Origin: Tigriopus japonicus
Taxonomy: Eukaryota; Arthropoda; Copepoda; Harpacticoida; Harpacticidae
Direction: 5' to 3'
Length of the DNA: 64,000 nt
NCBI GenBank assembly: GCA_010645155.1
Contig: CM021316.1
Coordinates: 1,958,589 to 2,022,588, forward strand
Part shown: piece after piece, positions 1-12,700 of the stretch
Layout of the letters: each line of letters opens with the position of its first letter
Position numbering within the stretch: position 1 is the stretch's first letter
Position numbers and translations under genes: made by a program
The notes under the pieces: generated by a model
Database searches by the model: none
Told to the model about the DNA's origin: nothing
What the model saw: only the letters and a program-made list of their open reading frames with translations

Positions 1-1
1 T

Positions 2-202
2 GTCCGTCATAATTCAAGAGCTCATGGAATCTCACCCGTTCATCAAAATTTTAGTCAAAGGAAAACACCTGAAAAAGTGCGGAAAAACGTTGCGCCGTCC
101 ACACTTTCCACTTTGGTCGATAGCATCCCAAATATCACTTCCGAGGAAGAAGAGACTAGTTGGGGACAGATTGGATGTCAAGTCGTTCAAATCTATTCTT
201 AA
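2..202 (+). CDS. Probable 3' terminal coding exon of a gene cut by the left window edge
   Basis: The frame starting at base 2 is open from the window edge to a TAA at 200-202 and gives 66 residues. The composition is protein-like: polar, with an acidic run followed by Trp (TSEEEETSWGQIG) near the end. A competing frame on the same strand, with an ATG at 24, is also open but gives a Lys/Leu-rich sequence that looks like a shadow. No domain is recognisable. I infer the last exon of a gene whose remainder lies to the left. The short length leaves room for chance. Confidence 0.4.
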   Translation, partial: VRHNSRAHGISPVHQNFSQRKTPEKVRKNVAPSTLSTLVDSIPNITSEEEETSWGQIGCQVVQIYS

Positions 203-1772
203 AAATGAAAATATTTTGGTTTAAAATTACGACAAAACTTTCATGTCAGGGTGTAAACATGCATGAGTTGATCTGAAAGCAAACTTTTCGTTGTATTCTA
301 AATGCGAAAGTGCGAATGTTAAATAACTGAACGAGGTAATATCAGTTAGGTGTCACATGTGCCTCCAAAAACGACCCATTAAATTAAACTTACCAAAAAA
401 TATTGGATAAATTTGTGCGCACAAACGAAATTACCAAATAATTATTGATTATTTTGATACATAAACAATAAAATTAATATAGAAAATAATTCAAGCTTAT
501 TTTTCAAATAATTTGCCTGTTGAAGAAAATATATATTTAACATTTTGTCGCTTTTTCACACATATTTTTCCGGGCCCACTTTTTCATTGTCGTAACTTCT
601 GCTCTGCATCTAAGTTTTGAGGTTTCCGATTTTGGAAACTGCCCTTTGGCATATCACTACGTTTCGCCCATCTCTATTTTGGGGTTGATAACAGTTACCA
701 AAACTAAGAGAGTTTTCAGTGCATCACTATTAAGCCCTAGGTCCATCATCACACGATCACGCATAAATACTCGTCTTCAATAGGCTCATACAGCTCCCCA
801 ATGAAACTTGAAACCATGAGTATGGCTCTGGTCGTGAGACCAAGTTGGTCGTTCTATTACCTTTCCAGCAACAAAGCACACAATGGTGAGACCTCAAGTA
901 CACTCACGGCTTTAGTGGTCTCAGTTGTCACAATTGTCACAGATCAAGGACACCAATTCCAATCATCCTTGGCATGGAACATGTATGTGTGTGCGTGTTC
1001 CATTAAACAGCTCGTAGATGGAACCTTAAGTTTCTATGATGTACTTTAGAGTTGGTAATGTATGTTCCAACGTTTTTCTTGGGAGACTACTTTCAATTTT
1101 CTGTGCCTTTTGGATATTTTGTGGCCTAGTCTAACGGCCTTCTTGGCCTTGGCTCGTTTGTCCTAAGAACAAGAACAAGAAGGAAGGAAGGAACGAAAGA
1201 AGGAACGAATGGGAGGGATGCACTTGAAGCACATTTGTTGGTTCAATAAACTGCAGTCTTGGAAAAGAACAAACAAAAAGTGGACCTCCCAGATAGTTCC
1301 GCACAAATTTGAGCGATTGACACATCGTAAATGGGGCACTGGTTTTTGACCGAGTAGAATTGATTGTTTCATCAAGAAATCGTGTTGTTTTGCCACGCAA
1401 AATAAACATAAAAAGTTTCAGAACTCTGAATTACAAACATACCAGATGTCACGTTGTTCGTTACGTATTGATATAGTATAGTGATTGGGGTCGTACATTT
1501 ATGTTTATTCATAGTAATGACCCACTTCATAATTTTTATGACTTTGATATCCATTATTGTAATCTTAAAATATTGAACTTACTTATAGCATGTCCTTTCC
1601 TTCATACCTAGAATTGTATAAACGCAAAATGTAGTTTACAAAGTGGTAAGTAAAATGATTCCCTGATCCTTCATGTGGCATATTCATTAAAAACACTTGT
1701 GAACCTTTGCATGTTTAACAACTTTAGTCCGTTGATGGTACTGAAATGTGATAAACTTCGATTGCACGTATT
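203..1772. other. Intergenic, no recognised feature
   Basis: AT-rich DNA with only short open frames, none with a domain, a coherent splice context or a recognisable repeat end. There is a purine-rich GAAGGAAGGAACG-type stretch near 1170-1210. Confidence 0.5.
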
Positions 1773-1781
1773 TTGCATAAT

Positions 1782-2492
1782 ATGAAGCTCCTAACATTAT
1801 TCTTGTGGATATTATCCTTGACTGTCTTCAAAGTGGTTAACGACAGAAATGAATACCCATTTGTTGGGTACCAGATCCTTCAAGCATTGATCGTCACCCT
1901 CAACTCTCCGTTCATTAAGAAACGATCCAAACCAATGGTTCTACTAAGTTCAGTGTCTCAATTCATGTTCACCATTAGTGTTTCTGAGACCATTACAGGG
2001 TCAGTCATAATTTTAGCAACGGCAGATTTTGTGGAATTGATCATTTTCACGGTGGTCCAAATACGTTCCAAACCTTCTTCATTCTTCACGGCTTTGGTAC
2101 CCGTCATAATCATTGGCATTGGACACTCAACCATTTTGAAAGAAACCAATGAATGGTGGACTTGGAATACCAGTGCCCTTATTATTTGGACTAGCTTAAG
2201 AACATTTGTGTTGGAGGATCTGGAACCATCTGGAACAATAGTGACTGAATTCTGGAGTTGTGTCGCTTTGGTTTCAGCACTATTTCTATTTTACTTGGAC
2301 GTTTGGAACACTTTACTTTGTTTTGTAACAACGTCCATGGCTTTGAGCTTGGAATCCAATTTGACTCTTCGAGTGTTTAGTGAAGTGGACACGCATTTAC
2401 AGACAACTTTTGTCTTCTCATTGGCGAAAGTGATGCGATCCCAGCTGCTAATGTGGGTGTTGAGCCATTGTCAAGCTTTTGGACTAGGTTAG
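1782..2492 (+). other. Long open frame of unclear coding strand
   Basis: A frame without stops runs from an ATG at 1782 to a TAG at 2490-2492 (236 codons). It starts with a signal-peptide-like stretch (MKLLTLFLWILSL) but stays uniformly hydrophobic and Trp/Thr/Ser-rich, which is what the antisense of a polar protein looks like. On the minus strand one frame over about the same span reads as a Lys/Asp/Asn-rich sequence interrupted by three stops. Either this is an unrecognised hydrophobic protein, or the minus strand holds a decayed gene. I recognise no family in either reading. Confidence 0.25.
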
Positions 2493-5275
2493 GGGGACTT
2501 CTTGAGAGAATCATAAGTTGACGGGCGATGTTAACTTCTGTAGAAGCACAGATTATATAATGACATTATATGGTCTGTGTGTAGAAGCCATGCGTAAAGG
2601 CAAATTCAAAAGTACAAAGTAGAAAGAAGGACTGAATTTCTGGAGTGGGAGGCTAGCGATGAGAATCATGATTTCCTGTAAGAAAAATGCGATTAAATTT
2701 TTTTTTGCAAACGAGGCCTTGTTTGCATTGAGGATAGAAAGTATTTATATTTTTAGCTCAATTCAATGCAGGAGTGAAAAGTTATGCCTTTTCAATGTTA
2801 TATTCTGAAGAGAGCATACATTGAAAAAGCTCGCCCTTTTGCGGTAAAACAATCACCAGAAAAGGACTAGTTCATTCATTCCCAGCATGAAGAAAACAAT
2901 TCAGAACTTCAGATTCACAAACCTTTGAAGTAAAGTAACAACAACACAGGACAAATAATTCAATATTTTTAGGGCGAAGTTAAACTAACCGTAGATCACA
3001 GAACTACGGGATGTTTCTCGATCTAAGGAGAAAAATTTAGTTTCAAGAAAAAAAGCAGTTCAAAGCAGGCTAGTTTCTTTTTTTCTCTTTCTTCAATCTG
3101 AGGCAAACGTAAAGTCTTCTTGATGAAAGCGAATAAACTGTATGTATTTTTAAGATTAAAATTGGGGGTCTTTTTTATGGGTTCTTAGTCTCATGGGAAC
3201 GTTTATTTGTATTTTTAGGCCCATTTTTGGTTAGAATTGAATTGAATATGGCTCTTTCCACTTAAAGTCTTTAATTCCTCATAGTGCATGTTAAAAAGTA
3301 CAGAATTAGCTAAAGTACAGTAAAGAAAGCAAAGCAAGAAGAAACCAGAGTTCCAGAGTGGTCATGTTCAGCCAGACTCTGCTAAAAATTTGTCGGACAA
3401 TTTTCAGGCCCCAACCATTGAGATCTATTAAATACTAGAGGGAATGTAAGCCTAAAAATGTGTCTCCGATCACCAACTGTTGAGCCGACATAAGTGCGGG
3501 AACATTTGAAATGTGCGACCAAGCAAATGTCAACCATGCAATTGATGAACCAATTATGGAATTGAGTTATGTTTTTGGGTCACTTTTAGTTATTGCTAGT
3601 GGTCACTTTCTTGAAAGACCGGAAGACGTCATTAGGTGACCATGCCTTGGATTTGAATACTTCAGCTGGGAACTTTTTTGCTAATACCTTGAATCAGTCA
3701 TTGGTAGGAAGAACACAAATTTAATCTTTTGCATTATGTAGGGTTAATCCAATACAGATCGGGGCATAAAATAATTTTGGCTTCAAGAACAATTTAAAAA
3801 AAGTTGGTCTTGATTCGCATGTTTGGTCACACTAACTGTCCGCTCAACAGTTGTGATGGCGACATTTTCCTCATAAATTCAATGCATTCCACCTCGCTTG
3901 CCAAATCAGCCTGACGAGAGCTTGCACGCTAACTAGTGATTAATAATTGATCTAAGGCCCCAGCTGACCATTGGTTTATTGATCACTTGTGCCCAAACAA
4001 GTTCTCATTCTTTAATCACAACTTTCCAAAACAACCACAGCAACCATACACAAACTGTAAAACAGTTTGCGCTAACTATCCACTGAACATACTGTATTTG
4101 TTTGTTTGGGCACAACGCGCCACAGCTGTAACTTGTCCAACAAAATCTTCACTATGCCCGCCCTGTGGAAGAAACATACTCTTGAGTTATCTCATTTTTG
4201 AGTCTCATCCCATACCAATACCTACTCTTGACACGTATGTTTAAGGTGATTAAATTGTAATGATACTTTTATTCTAATACAATACTAATACATCAAAAAA
4301 ACAGTTTTGTTACCTTCAGGCAAAGCATCTTTGATTGATTCACCATGAAACTATTACTTTGGATCAATAAATGACCCTTCATGTCACGAACGCACGATCG
4401 ATTCGCAAAAGACATCCTTACATAAAGTGCAATATACATTTCTTTATCACTGGCTTTGTTTAAACGTCAAAAATGTATGATGAACCCGAGCACTTAATAA
4501 CTGTTGAAGTTATTTGGATCACAATTCGCTTCATTGTTTTGTTGCGATTCACCATAAAAAATTCGATGATTTCCGTTTCAAAAAAGCCCTTTTCCAAAAA
4601 AATCTCAGTAGTTACCCCATCTAGAAGAACCTATTTTACTATATTATTTCCCAATCTTATTATTTACTAGTTTTTAGTATATATCATTCTGTAACTGCAT
4701 GCTTCTAATGTGCTCAAAAGGTAATTATATCATTTATAACTCGTGATTGAAACCAAATGTGAACCTCACCTTCATTGGAAATGATTTGCCAAACACTTGG
4801 TTTTAAAAGTAAAAGAAAGCAATTTCACCCAAGTTCAGTATTTAAGCGATGATGATTTTTCTCGTGAAAGACTATATTTGAATGACTTCGATTTTTTCCT
4901 CCTTTCGAAAATTTGGCTAAAATAAAGATAGGGCGACATAAAGGGAAAAACCATATATATCTTAAGAATTGTTATCTGCAATATTTTTTTTGAGCTTTGT
5001 ACATTTTTCGCGACATCAACCGTTTCCGAGTGACGAACATGGTTTCGTGTTCCGCTTCTTATGCATCACCCGATGTGCTATCTAATATAATAGTGAGGAT
5101 TTAAGTTAGACTCGTTAATGTGGATAGCAATTCACGTAATATTTTCGTATATGTAGCGACGTTATGTGATTGTTTTCAAACGTTTGCCCACTTATCATTA
5201 CGCAGTTTAATTTCTCCACTGATTTATCGTTCATTGTTTGTCCTCAAATATGACGTCGGCTTTGCAAGCTGAGTG
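2493..5275. other. Intergenic, no gene recognised
   Basis: About 2.8 kb of AT-rich sequence with only short chance frames. A near-perfect AT-rich hairpin around 2549-2583 (stem reading ACAGATTATATAATG) has essentially no loop and is not miRNA-like. The last part should contain the promoter and 5' leader of the pyruvyl-transferase-like gene, but no clear core element stands out. Confidence 0.5.
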
Positions 5276-6762
5276 ATGCTGACAGTTTTAAATAGAGCAA
5301 ATCTTAAAGTCAGGATATCCAACAAGTCCCCCTTAGCACCATCAATTGGCGTCTCAATTTATCCCGGACTGATGACCTTTTTCTTAATTCTTGTTCTCAT
5401 CCCCTTTGAAGGTGTGTTGAAGCTTCATCTGAGTTCCCAACAAAAAAAAAACTTATTTGAGGTTTGTCTCCCAATTTAGGTTCTTGGAGCGGTTCATACA
5501 TTAACTATCTTCAAATTCCATTGTTCCTCATGAGATCCTTCTTAATCAAAGGTCACTCTGGTGGTTCCCGTGAGTTAACCATGTTTCGCTTTAAATGGAC
5601 CTCAAGATTTTGCAAGGCTTTGGTGAAGATCCCTGACCCTAAGCTTTTGATCCATAAACCTCAAGCAATGCCTCAACGTGAATTCCTTACACTGAAATTG
5701 ACCCATTACCCAAAGATTGCTGACCTCCGATCACGATATTTGAGCAAAAATCAAGACGTTATTGACGAGGCTCAAAGAATTCACGCCAATATCTTTGGCG
5801 AGCTTTTGGAACGTTTTTCATACGCCATCTTGTTCGATCTGGCTGATTATGAAAACAAGGGAGATCCAGCTATTGCTATGGGAGAACTTCAACTATTAAA
5901 AAAGCTTGGAATTCAATTGCTATACTATTGCAAGACTTCAGCTTGCTCCGACAGAAATATTGAAAACGCCTATTTGAAGTTCAAAGAAGTTTCACCGGTT
6001 GAAATGGTTGTTCTTCTTCAGGGTGGCGGGAACATGTTTTCATACGAGACCTTGGATCAGATCCGAGAAAGTGTTATAACTAGGTTTAAGGAGCACAAGA
6101 TTGTCATGTTTCCACAGAGCATTTGGTTGAGGTACGCCGATTACAAGCTCGACTACTATCGACAAATCTACAATTCTCATCCAGATCTAACCCTTTTGGT
6201 CCGAGATCAAGAATCGTTTGCTATTGGAGAGCAAATGCTTCCTTCAGCCACTGTGATTTTATGTCCCGATATGGCGTTCCAAATTGGCTCTATCCCGTTC
6301 TTTGCTACGACCAGCTTCGATATTCTTTGGTTGAAGAGGGAAGATTCCGAAAGCACGGGTTATATTGTCCCAAAAGCACCTCCATACATGTCGTTACACG
6401 TTGAGGATTGGACTACCTGGATCACTCCTAAGACAACTACTATGGAGCACGTTTTCCATTTGACCCTCAATGGGCTCTTGTTCCTTCAAAGAGGCAAGGT
6501 TGTGATCACGGATCGCCTTCACGGGCACATTTTGTGTACTCTTTTGGGGATTCCGCACGTTATTCTAGACAACAATTACGGTAAAGTCTTCAGCTATCAC
6601 ATCAGTTGGACTAAGAGTCTTGAAACAGTTCGTACTGCCCAAACTGCCGAAGAGGCGATGGCCAAAGCGGAAGAGCTGCTGACGAGTTTTCAGGGTGGCT
6701 TCCCAAAAAGTGCAATGACGTTTTGTGATTTTAACGAGCATTTATCTCAAATTTGCCAATGA
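5276..6762 (+). CDS. Polysaccharide pyruvyl transferase-like protein, type II membrane topology
   Basis: Two exons, 5276-5411 and 5480-6762, joined by a 68-nt GT-AG phase-1 intron, give 472 residues. The family (PF04230-like; bacterial EpsO/EpsI-type enzymes, yeast Pvg1) transfers pyruvyl ketals from phosphoenolpyruvate onto glycans. Visible in the sequence: a hydrophobic anchor at about residues 28-44 followed by a lumenal-type domain, NKGDPA (171-176), QGGGN (226-230), MFPQS (255-259), RDQES (287-291), CPDMA (307-311), and the C-terminal block TDRLHGHI (389-396) with LDNNYGK (408-414), which is the family signature. The ATG at 5276 gives a Golgi-type signal anchor; an ATG at residue 33 would give a signal peptide instead. 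A TTG further down the second exon is only frame continuation. The gene converges on the carboxylesterase with 19 bp between stops. The exact substrate is unknown, and catalysis by this copy is inferred from motif conservation. Confidence 0.85.
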
Positions 6763-6781
6763 GACATTTTTTGCTGCATTT

Positions 6782-9700
6782 TTACAATTGAATAAACATG
6801 ATGGATAGAATGAGAAGAAATATATTAATGGCCAGAATTGGTCCTGAGCTTGTGTCTGGCGACGGTGTGGTAGAGGTTTCTGGTGCAGAAGTCAAGGATT
6901 CACTCATAACGTCGTTGTAAGTCAGAGTATAATCCTGCTCAATTATTCCTCCATCCTTAGTCAAAGCAATGTATGATGGGTCGTCCCAAGACCACGCAGG
7001 AATTTTGGGAATGTCCATGGGAACATCATCGGGAGTGGGATTCCTGAAAAGTCAACTTCTAAACAGTTCATGAAACGTTTCACTTGTTCTGAAACTTTAC
7101 CCTGTTTTGGCAAAATTGGTCCACATCTTGACTATCCGATCAGACCATACTTCTTCTTCCGCAGTGAGACTTCCAGTGAAGCATTGTCCCCACTCGGTCT
7201 TAAAGGGCCCATCTGGTTTAGTAATTTCGTCAATGCATTTATCAATATTTGCAATGTCACAGCCTTCTAACTCTTCGGCAATGGCACCTAAAAATGTGTT
7301 TTGAAGTCGTTGGTTAACCGCAAGAATTATTAATCATCACCAAATAAAATTAGGACATTAGAAATCACTCATAACTAAAGCGGGGATTAAAAAGTTTCAA
7401 CTTAAGACTTAGAAGAAAACTTATTTTCTGTACTTTTTAGAAATTCTAAGTAGAAAAAACGCGTTTTTCGCGTTATTCAGACCAAAATTAACTTTTCTTC
7501 GAAATTTTAATCCGGTCTAGAAAACGCCGTCATTTTTTTCTTGGTGAAAACCCGAGGACAAAGAACTTGACTTAATAATCGAGAACTAAAAAGTTACCGG
7601 CTGAAAAAACAACAAACTTAATACATTTTGCCCTATTAATTGACAAATTGAGAAGAGGAAAAGTTTTTCATTTTTGGTGAAACTTTTTTAGTCATTTATA
7701 AGTGGGAAAAAACTTTTTTGCCCGTTTTTAGCCGAAATTTTTTTTTTTTAGGCATATTTCCAACTGAAAATGTTTTTGACATTTTTCCTACCTTTTTTCC
7801 GCCCTCTACAGTATGACAGAAAAGTCGTGACCCTTTGAAGAACAGATCAGAGAACGCTTGAGAAACAAACAATGTTTATTTTATTATCATCTCGTGAAAT
7901 CCCCCTTCATTTTGACAACCATTTTCATCCTTTTGGGGATTGACTCTACCAGCGCCTCAGGAGTATTGAGCCTTGTTTTGGACCAAGGCAATTGCAGTTG
8001 CTTCTTGAGCTGACTCTGTGATGACGCTTGTTGCATTTCTGACTCTCTCAATTTCAATATTGCCCACCAATTTTCAATAGGATTGAGGTTGGGGGAGTTG
8101 CCTGGCCACTCAGCCTTCCTCCAATACTGTTGAAAGTTGTCATCCATCCACTAGGTAGTAGCTTTGGCCAGTGAGGAGGAGCGCCATCTTGAATGAAGAT
8201 TCTTTGAGAAGTTGAAGGCGTCAATTGCACTGAGTTAAAGGCACCATAGATCTCTTCCTCTGCATGGCAGGGAGTGCATCTTATGCAAGGATCTCTTCCC
8301 ATTAGTACTTTGCATTGGCATTTTGATTTTCTGGCACAAAGTGCAAATCTGACAGTCCACAGGGTCCAAACATCCCTAAAATTATCACTTTTAGTGAATG
8401 GTTCACAGTTGGAATGGTAGGAACTTGGCTGAAATCCTGGGCCCAAATACAATCACAGGCTGATTTTGCTGGTGGGAAGAGGTGGAACTGGTTCTCATCA
8501 GACCACATGACCCTTTTCCAGTCGTCCAGGGACCATTGCAGCATGTTGGTGGCAAACTCCACACTTGCAGTCTTCATTCAACTTGTGAGCAGAGGCTATT
8601 TCTGCTGACAGTAGGAGGTGAAATGAAGTTGGGCCTTGAAATGGTGCCTCACTCTTTATTGATATGGGGTATCCCTTCATGGTCAATTTTGCTGCCAATT
8701 TTTGAGTGTTTTTTTCCAAGACTCAGGGAAAGCACATGTTTGACAACTCCCTTCACAATACTTGGCTGACCAGATCTTGGTTTGATCTTGAGCCCCTGGC
8801 CACCAACATTTGACTGTTCTCAGTGAGACCTTGAGACTCTTGGAAATGGAGATCTGTGTCATTCTACCCTCTACCATGCCAATAATCCTTCCTCTCAGGC
8901 CATTATCAGTGACTGATGACACCATTTTCTTGAAGTAAAAAAACTAAGCTTCGCTAGTGGGGTGGAAACTGAGATATTCTGCTCAAGGGGTACCATTTAG
9001 CACGTTGAGTGACTAGAACAAGCCTTGAAAGTGTTGGGCAAAGCCATCTATGGTCTTTGTTTTGACCACTAACTGAGCTCACACAAGTAGCAGAGCAAAG
9101 CAGCAGTTTTGAAAAGGGGTCACGACTTTTCTATCACAGTCTACTCACAACGATGGGAACTTAGCTTTATATTCATAGGTAATTTGACTCCAGGCTCAGG
9201 AAACCAGAAATTCGTTGCTGCTACTCACCAAAAACATCTGCAGAGTTACATAAAAGTAATGGTAGATTCACGTTGAAAAGATACATGAGCTCATCGGCAT
9301 GGCAGACACCTGAAATTATCAGATTGGTTAAGGAATGAATGCAGTGTTACAGCGAAAACTGCACTGACCTGGATTTTCGATATGGGCTGGCTTTTGTGAA
9401 CTGAACAAGAGATTGTAGACGGACTTCTTTGAAGACTCGTGTTCTATGGAATACCAATAGGAATTTTCATATTTTGAGTTTTCTTGTACCATCTTGTATG
9501 AGGAAGCCTTCAGGAAAAATGTGCTCAGCATCTGAAATAAATCAATACAAAAGTCCATTCCGACAACGAAGTTCAAACTACAATTTGTTATGAAACATAT
9601 TCCTGAAATGCTTACATCAATCGTTCCTGGAGTCATAAGCTTTAGATCTCCAATTTGCCAACCTTCGTAGTAATATTGTTCCAACAATTGAGCCAGGGCA

Positions 9701-12700
9701 TACTCTTGACTGATTCCAACTGCTCTTAATAAAGTCAGCACAAGTTCATCTCGGAGAAAATCGGTATCGTTTTGAAAATTGTTGGGCTCCAAAAAATCAA
9801 AATACACAACTAGATAGTGGGAGAATGTGAGTTAGTAAAAAAAGCAAGCAAAGCCCAATCAAACCTTCAACTTACCTCCATAAACATAACTGCCTTCATG
9901 TTTATTGGCTCCAAACATGATGGGCAACTTGGTGTAGTTTCCACTGATCAATATATTCTCGGGATGTTGCCCTTCAACGTAAAACTTTTTTTCTCCCTTT
10001 GTCTGGGCACATGGAATGGTTCCACCAAAGCCAAGAGATCCCATTGCTCTCTGTTCTCTCTGGAATAAGATAAAGGTAGGTGCAATTAGCTCTAGGTGCA
10101 ATAACAATCGATCGGCAAGATCAGCTCATATTAAGCATTTATACCACATATTCCATATGTTTCATCGTGATGTTGGTAGCGGACTCTTTTCTCAGACACC
10201 TCACAATTTCCGAATGGTCCTCTGCCTTACAATCTAACTTGGCGGCAATGTTCTTGGCATGAAAATTGGGTTCACGGTCAAAAGCCCACGGAGAAATAGC
10301 GGATCCAGATTGACCAATTCCTTTGGAAAATAGATTTGCTTGCTGAAATGCCGATCAAAGAAGCTCGTAAGTTAAAATAAACCTTTAACTGAGTATGAGA
10401 AAATCCTTACATTTGTTAATGGGGAAAGCAAAAGGTGACCAATTGAAGCACTTCCTGCGGATTCTCCAAAAATCGTCACTTGAGATGGATCTCCACCAAA
10501 ATGTTCAATATACTTTTGGACCCATTCCAAGGCTGTCACCATGTCAAGCATTCCCATGTTTCCTGCTGCCTCCTCAGTGTTCAAGCACATGAATCCTAAC
10601 AACGATAGCCTTTTTGAAACATTATGTTTGGAGCTTTTATTCCGTACAAGGGAGAAAATATAACCTTAATTTGTTATCCTCTAAACCTTGGTCCTACATT
10701 TTGTTTTGCTATGACAAGACAAATGGCTGGTGTAGAGTCCAATCATGACATTGATTGGTTCCACTTTAGATCAGGGTCTCTACAGGATTCATGGAGAAAA
10801 ACGAAAGCCGCAGAAAGGAGCAACTTGTTATACACAATGTATCTTCAAAAAAAAGTTTTGTGCATCCTTTGCAAATGTTTTTTTGCAAGCATTACAATTT
10901 TCATTGGGGTTTTCTTTTCCCTTTCGAATCCTTTGGGGACGCTTGGTCCTATATGGAACCAAGTAGGTTATGCTGTTCTTCTTTTGGTCTCTATGACTGC
11001 ATGCAGTCATGCATGAAGTAGAGCACGTTAATAACAAGACTGTCCATATGAGACTGACTGGTGGTTCCCAGCGTGACAATTGTTGCAGATCAAAAAAGCT
11101 AAAAACCTTACTTTCAAGGCAAACTTTGGAGCTAAAAGAGCTAAATTTTGTTTGAAAAAAGAGCTGAAAAAGAGCTAAATTTTAAATGGCCAAAAACACT
11201 AATATTATCATACTTTTGGACCTTGCGTAATTGGCAATGTCTTTCAAAACATGGCTTTTTAAAGTTTTTTTTACTTCCTTAAAAAATAGCCACGAAAATA
11301 AGGTTATTCTGTGAAGCGATGTTGGCTTTTTGCATGTTACAGATAGAGCGGGGATAATGAAAGACCTTTATGCCTTGGATAACGGCAAAAGCCGTTTTTT
11401 TTTTATTTCTGGGCCGACTACAGAAAAAATTAATCTAACCCACTATTTGTCCTGTAATTTAAAGCTCGCAGGCTCAATTTCAACTTGTTCAATTGAAGTT
11501 TTTGTCAGTTTGAGTAAAGTAGTTCGAAGAAAAGACTAAAGTAAGTGGAGGTTTTAGTCTGTACCAGCACATTAATGGAGATTGTGAAAGACTAGCCAAA
11601 AGCTGCTATTTTTTTGCTTTAGCATGAGGACCCATAGTTTGGAGTCGATTCTCCTGAAAATCCTACCTATGTATCTGTAAAAAAAGAAAAAAAATCGTTT
11701 TTGAACAAGCAACATTTTGTTGGGTAGAAAATCTGGCAACTTGGAAAATTGTGAAAAGGAGCCAAAAATCCCTAAAATTCTCAAAAAGAGCTAAAAATGA
11801 CAAAACATTTCCAAAGGAGCTAAAAGAGCCAAAAGAGCTAAATGCCTAAATTTGGAGCTAAATTTCCAAAATATTAGGAAAAAGAGCTAAAATTGGTCAG
11901 GCTGGTGGTTCCACTTAAGATCAGTGTCTCCATAGGATTCAAAAAGAAAAAGGAGAGGTGGAGAAAAATGTTATAACTTATTTACAATGTTTGTTTTTTA
12001 AGAAGTCAGCACATCACTGAAAATGAGTGCTCCCTGAAGGAATACTCTCGCTCCTTGCCACTTTTTGGTTGCTAATGGTAAACATTGGTAGTTGGTTGCA
12101 TTAAAAGACTGCTCAACACTAAGTTTTGATTCTAAGGAGTTTAGTTTTGACAGTGGCAGCCAGCCAGGATCGAATCCCAGCTATCCATACGACAATAATG
12201 TTTTTTTTTTACATATTTACAATGTCTTTTCAAGAATGTTATTAGACTAAAAAGTTTTGTCCATGTTCTGGATAAGAAAAAGCATTGTTCCCCAAGCACT
12301 ACACTTATTAAGTTTTTCTTTTCTTCTGAAGTCCTGTGGAAACACTGACTCTTAGTGGCACCAATTAGATACACTAAGATAGATATTGGCATTTGTAGGC
12401 TAACACACGGTGCCGATGATTCACGCTGGTGATTGGTCAATAGCATTCAGTTGAACATTCAGCTTATTCTCACAAAGTTCAATAATAAACAAGAGTAGTT
12501 CTTCTTTGTTGATTTTGTAGTGCTTTTACTTGGTGATGGGGTTGCCAATTTACCTATGTGAAATCAAATTCCCCTCTGTCTACCAGTATTTATAAACCCG
12601 TTTTTTCTTTAAAGAGCACCAAAAGGCATGGCATCCCTGACTGTAGTGACTTCTGAGCAGGGTTGCAAATCAAACTCCCATTCGTGTTCGCTCATATACA

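Noticed and set aside
2540..2590. Hairpin as a microRNA precursor
   Set aside because: The AT-rich stem has virtually no loop and is too short for a pre-miRNA.
5464..6762. Pyruvyl-transferase-like ORF as bacterial contamination or an intronless gene starting at TTG
   Set aside because: A phase-1 GT-AG intron links it in frame to an upstream ATG exon with a membrane anchor, and it converges tightly on an animal carboxylesterase.
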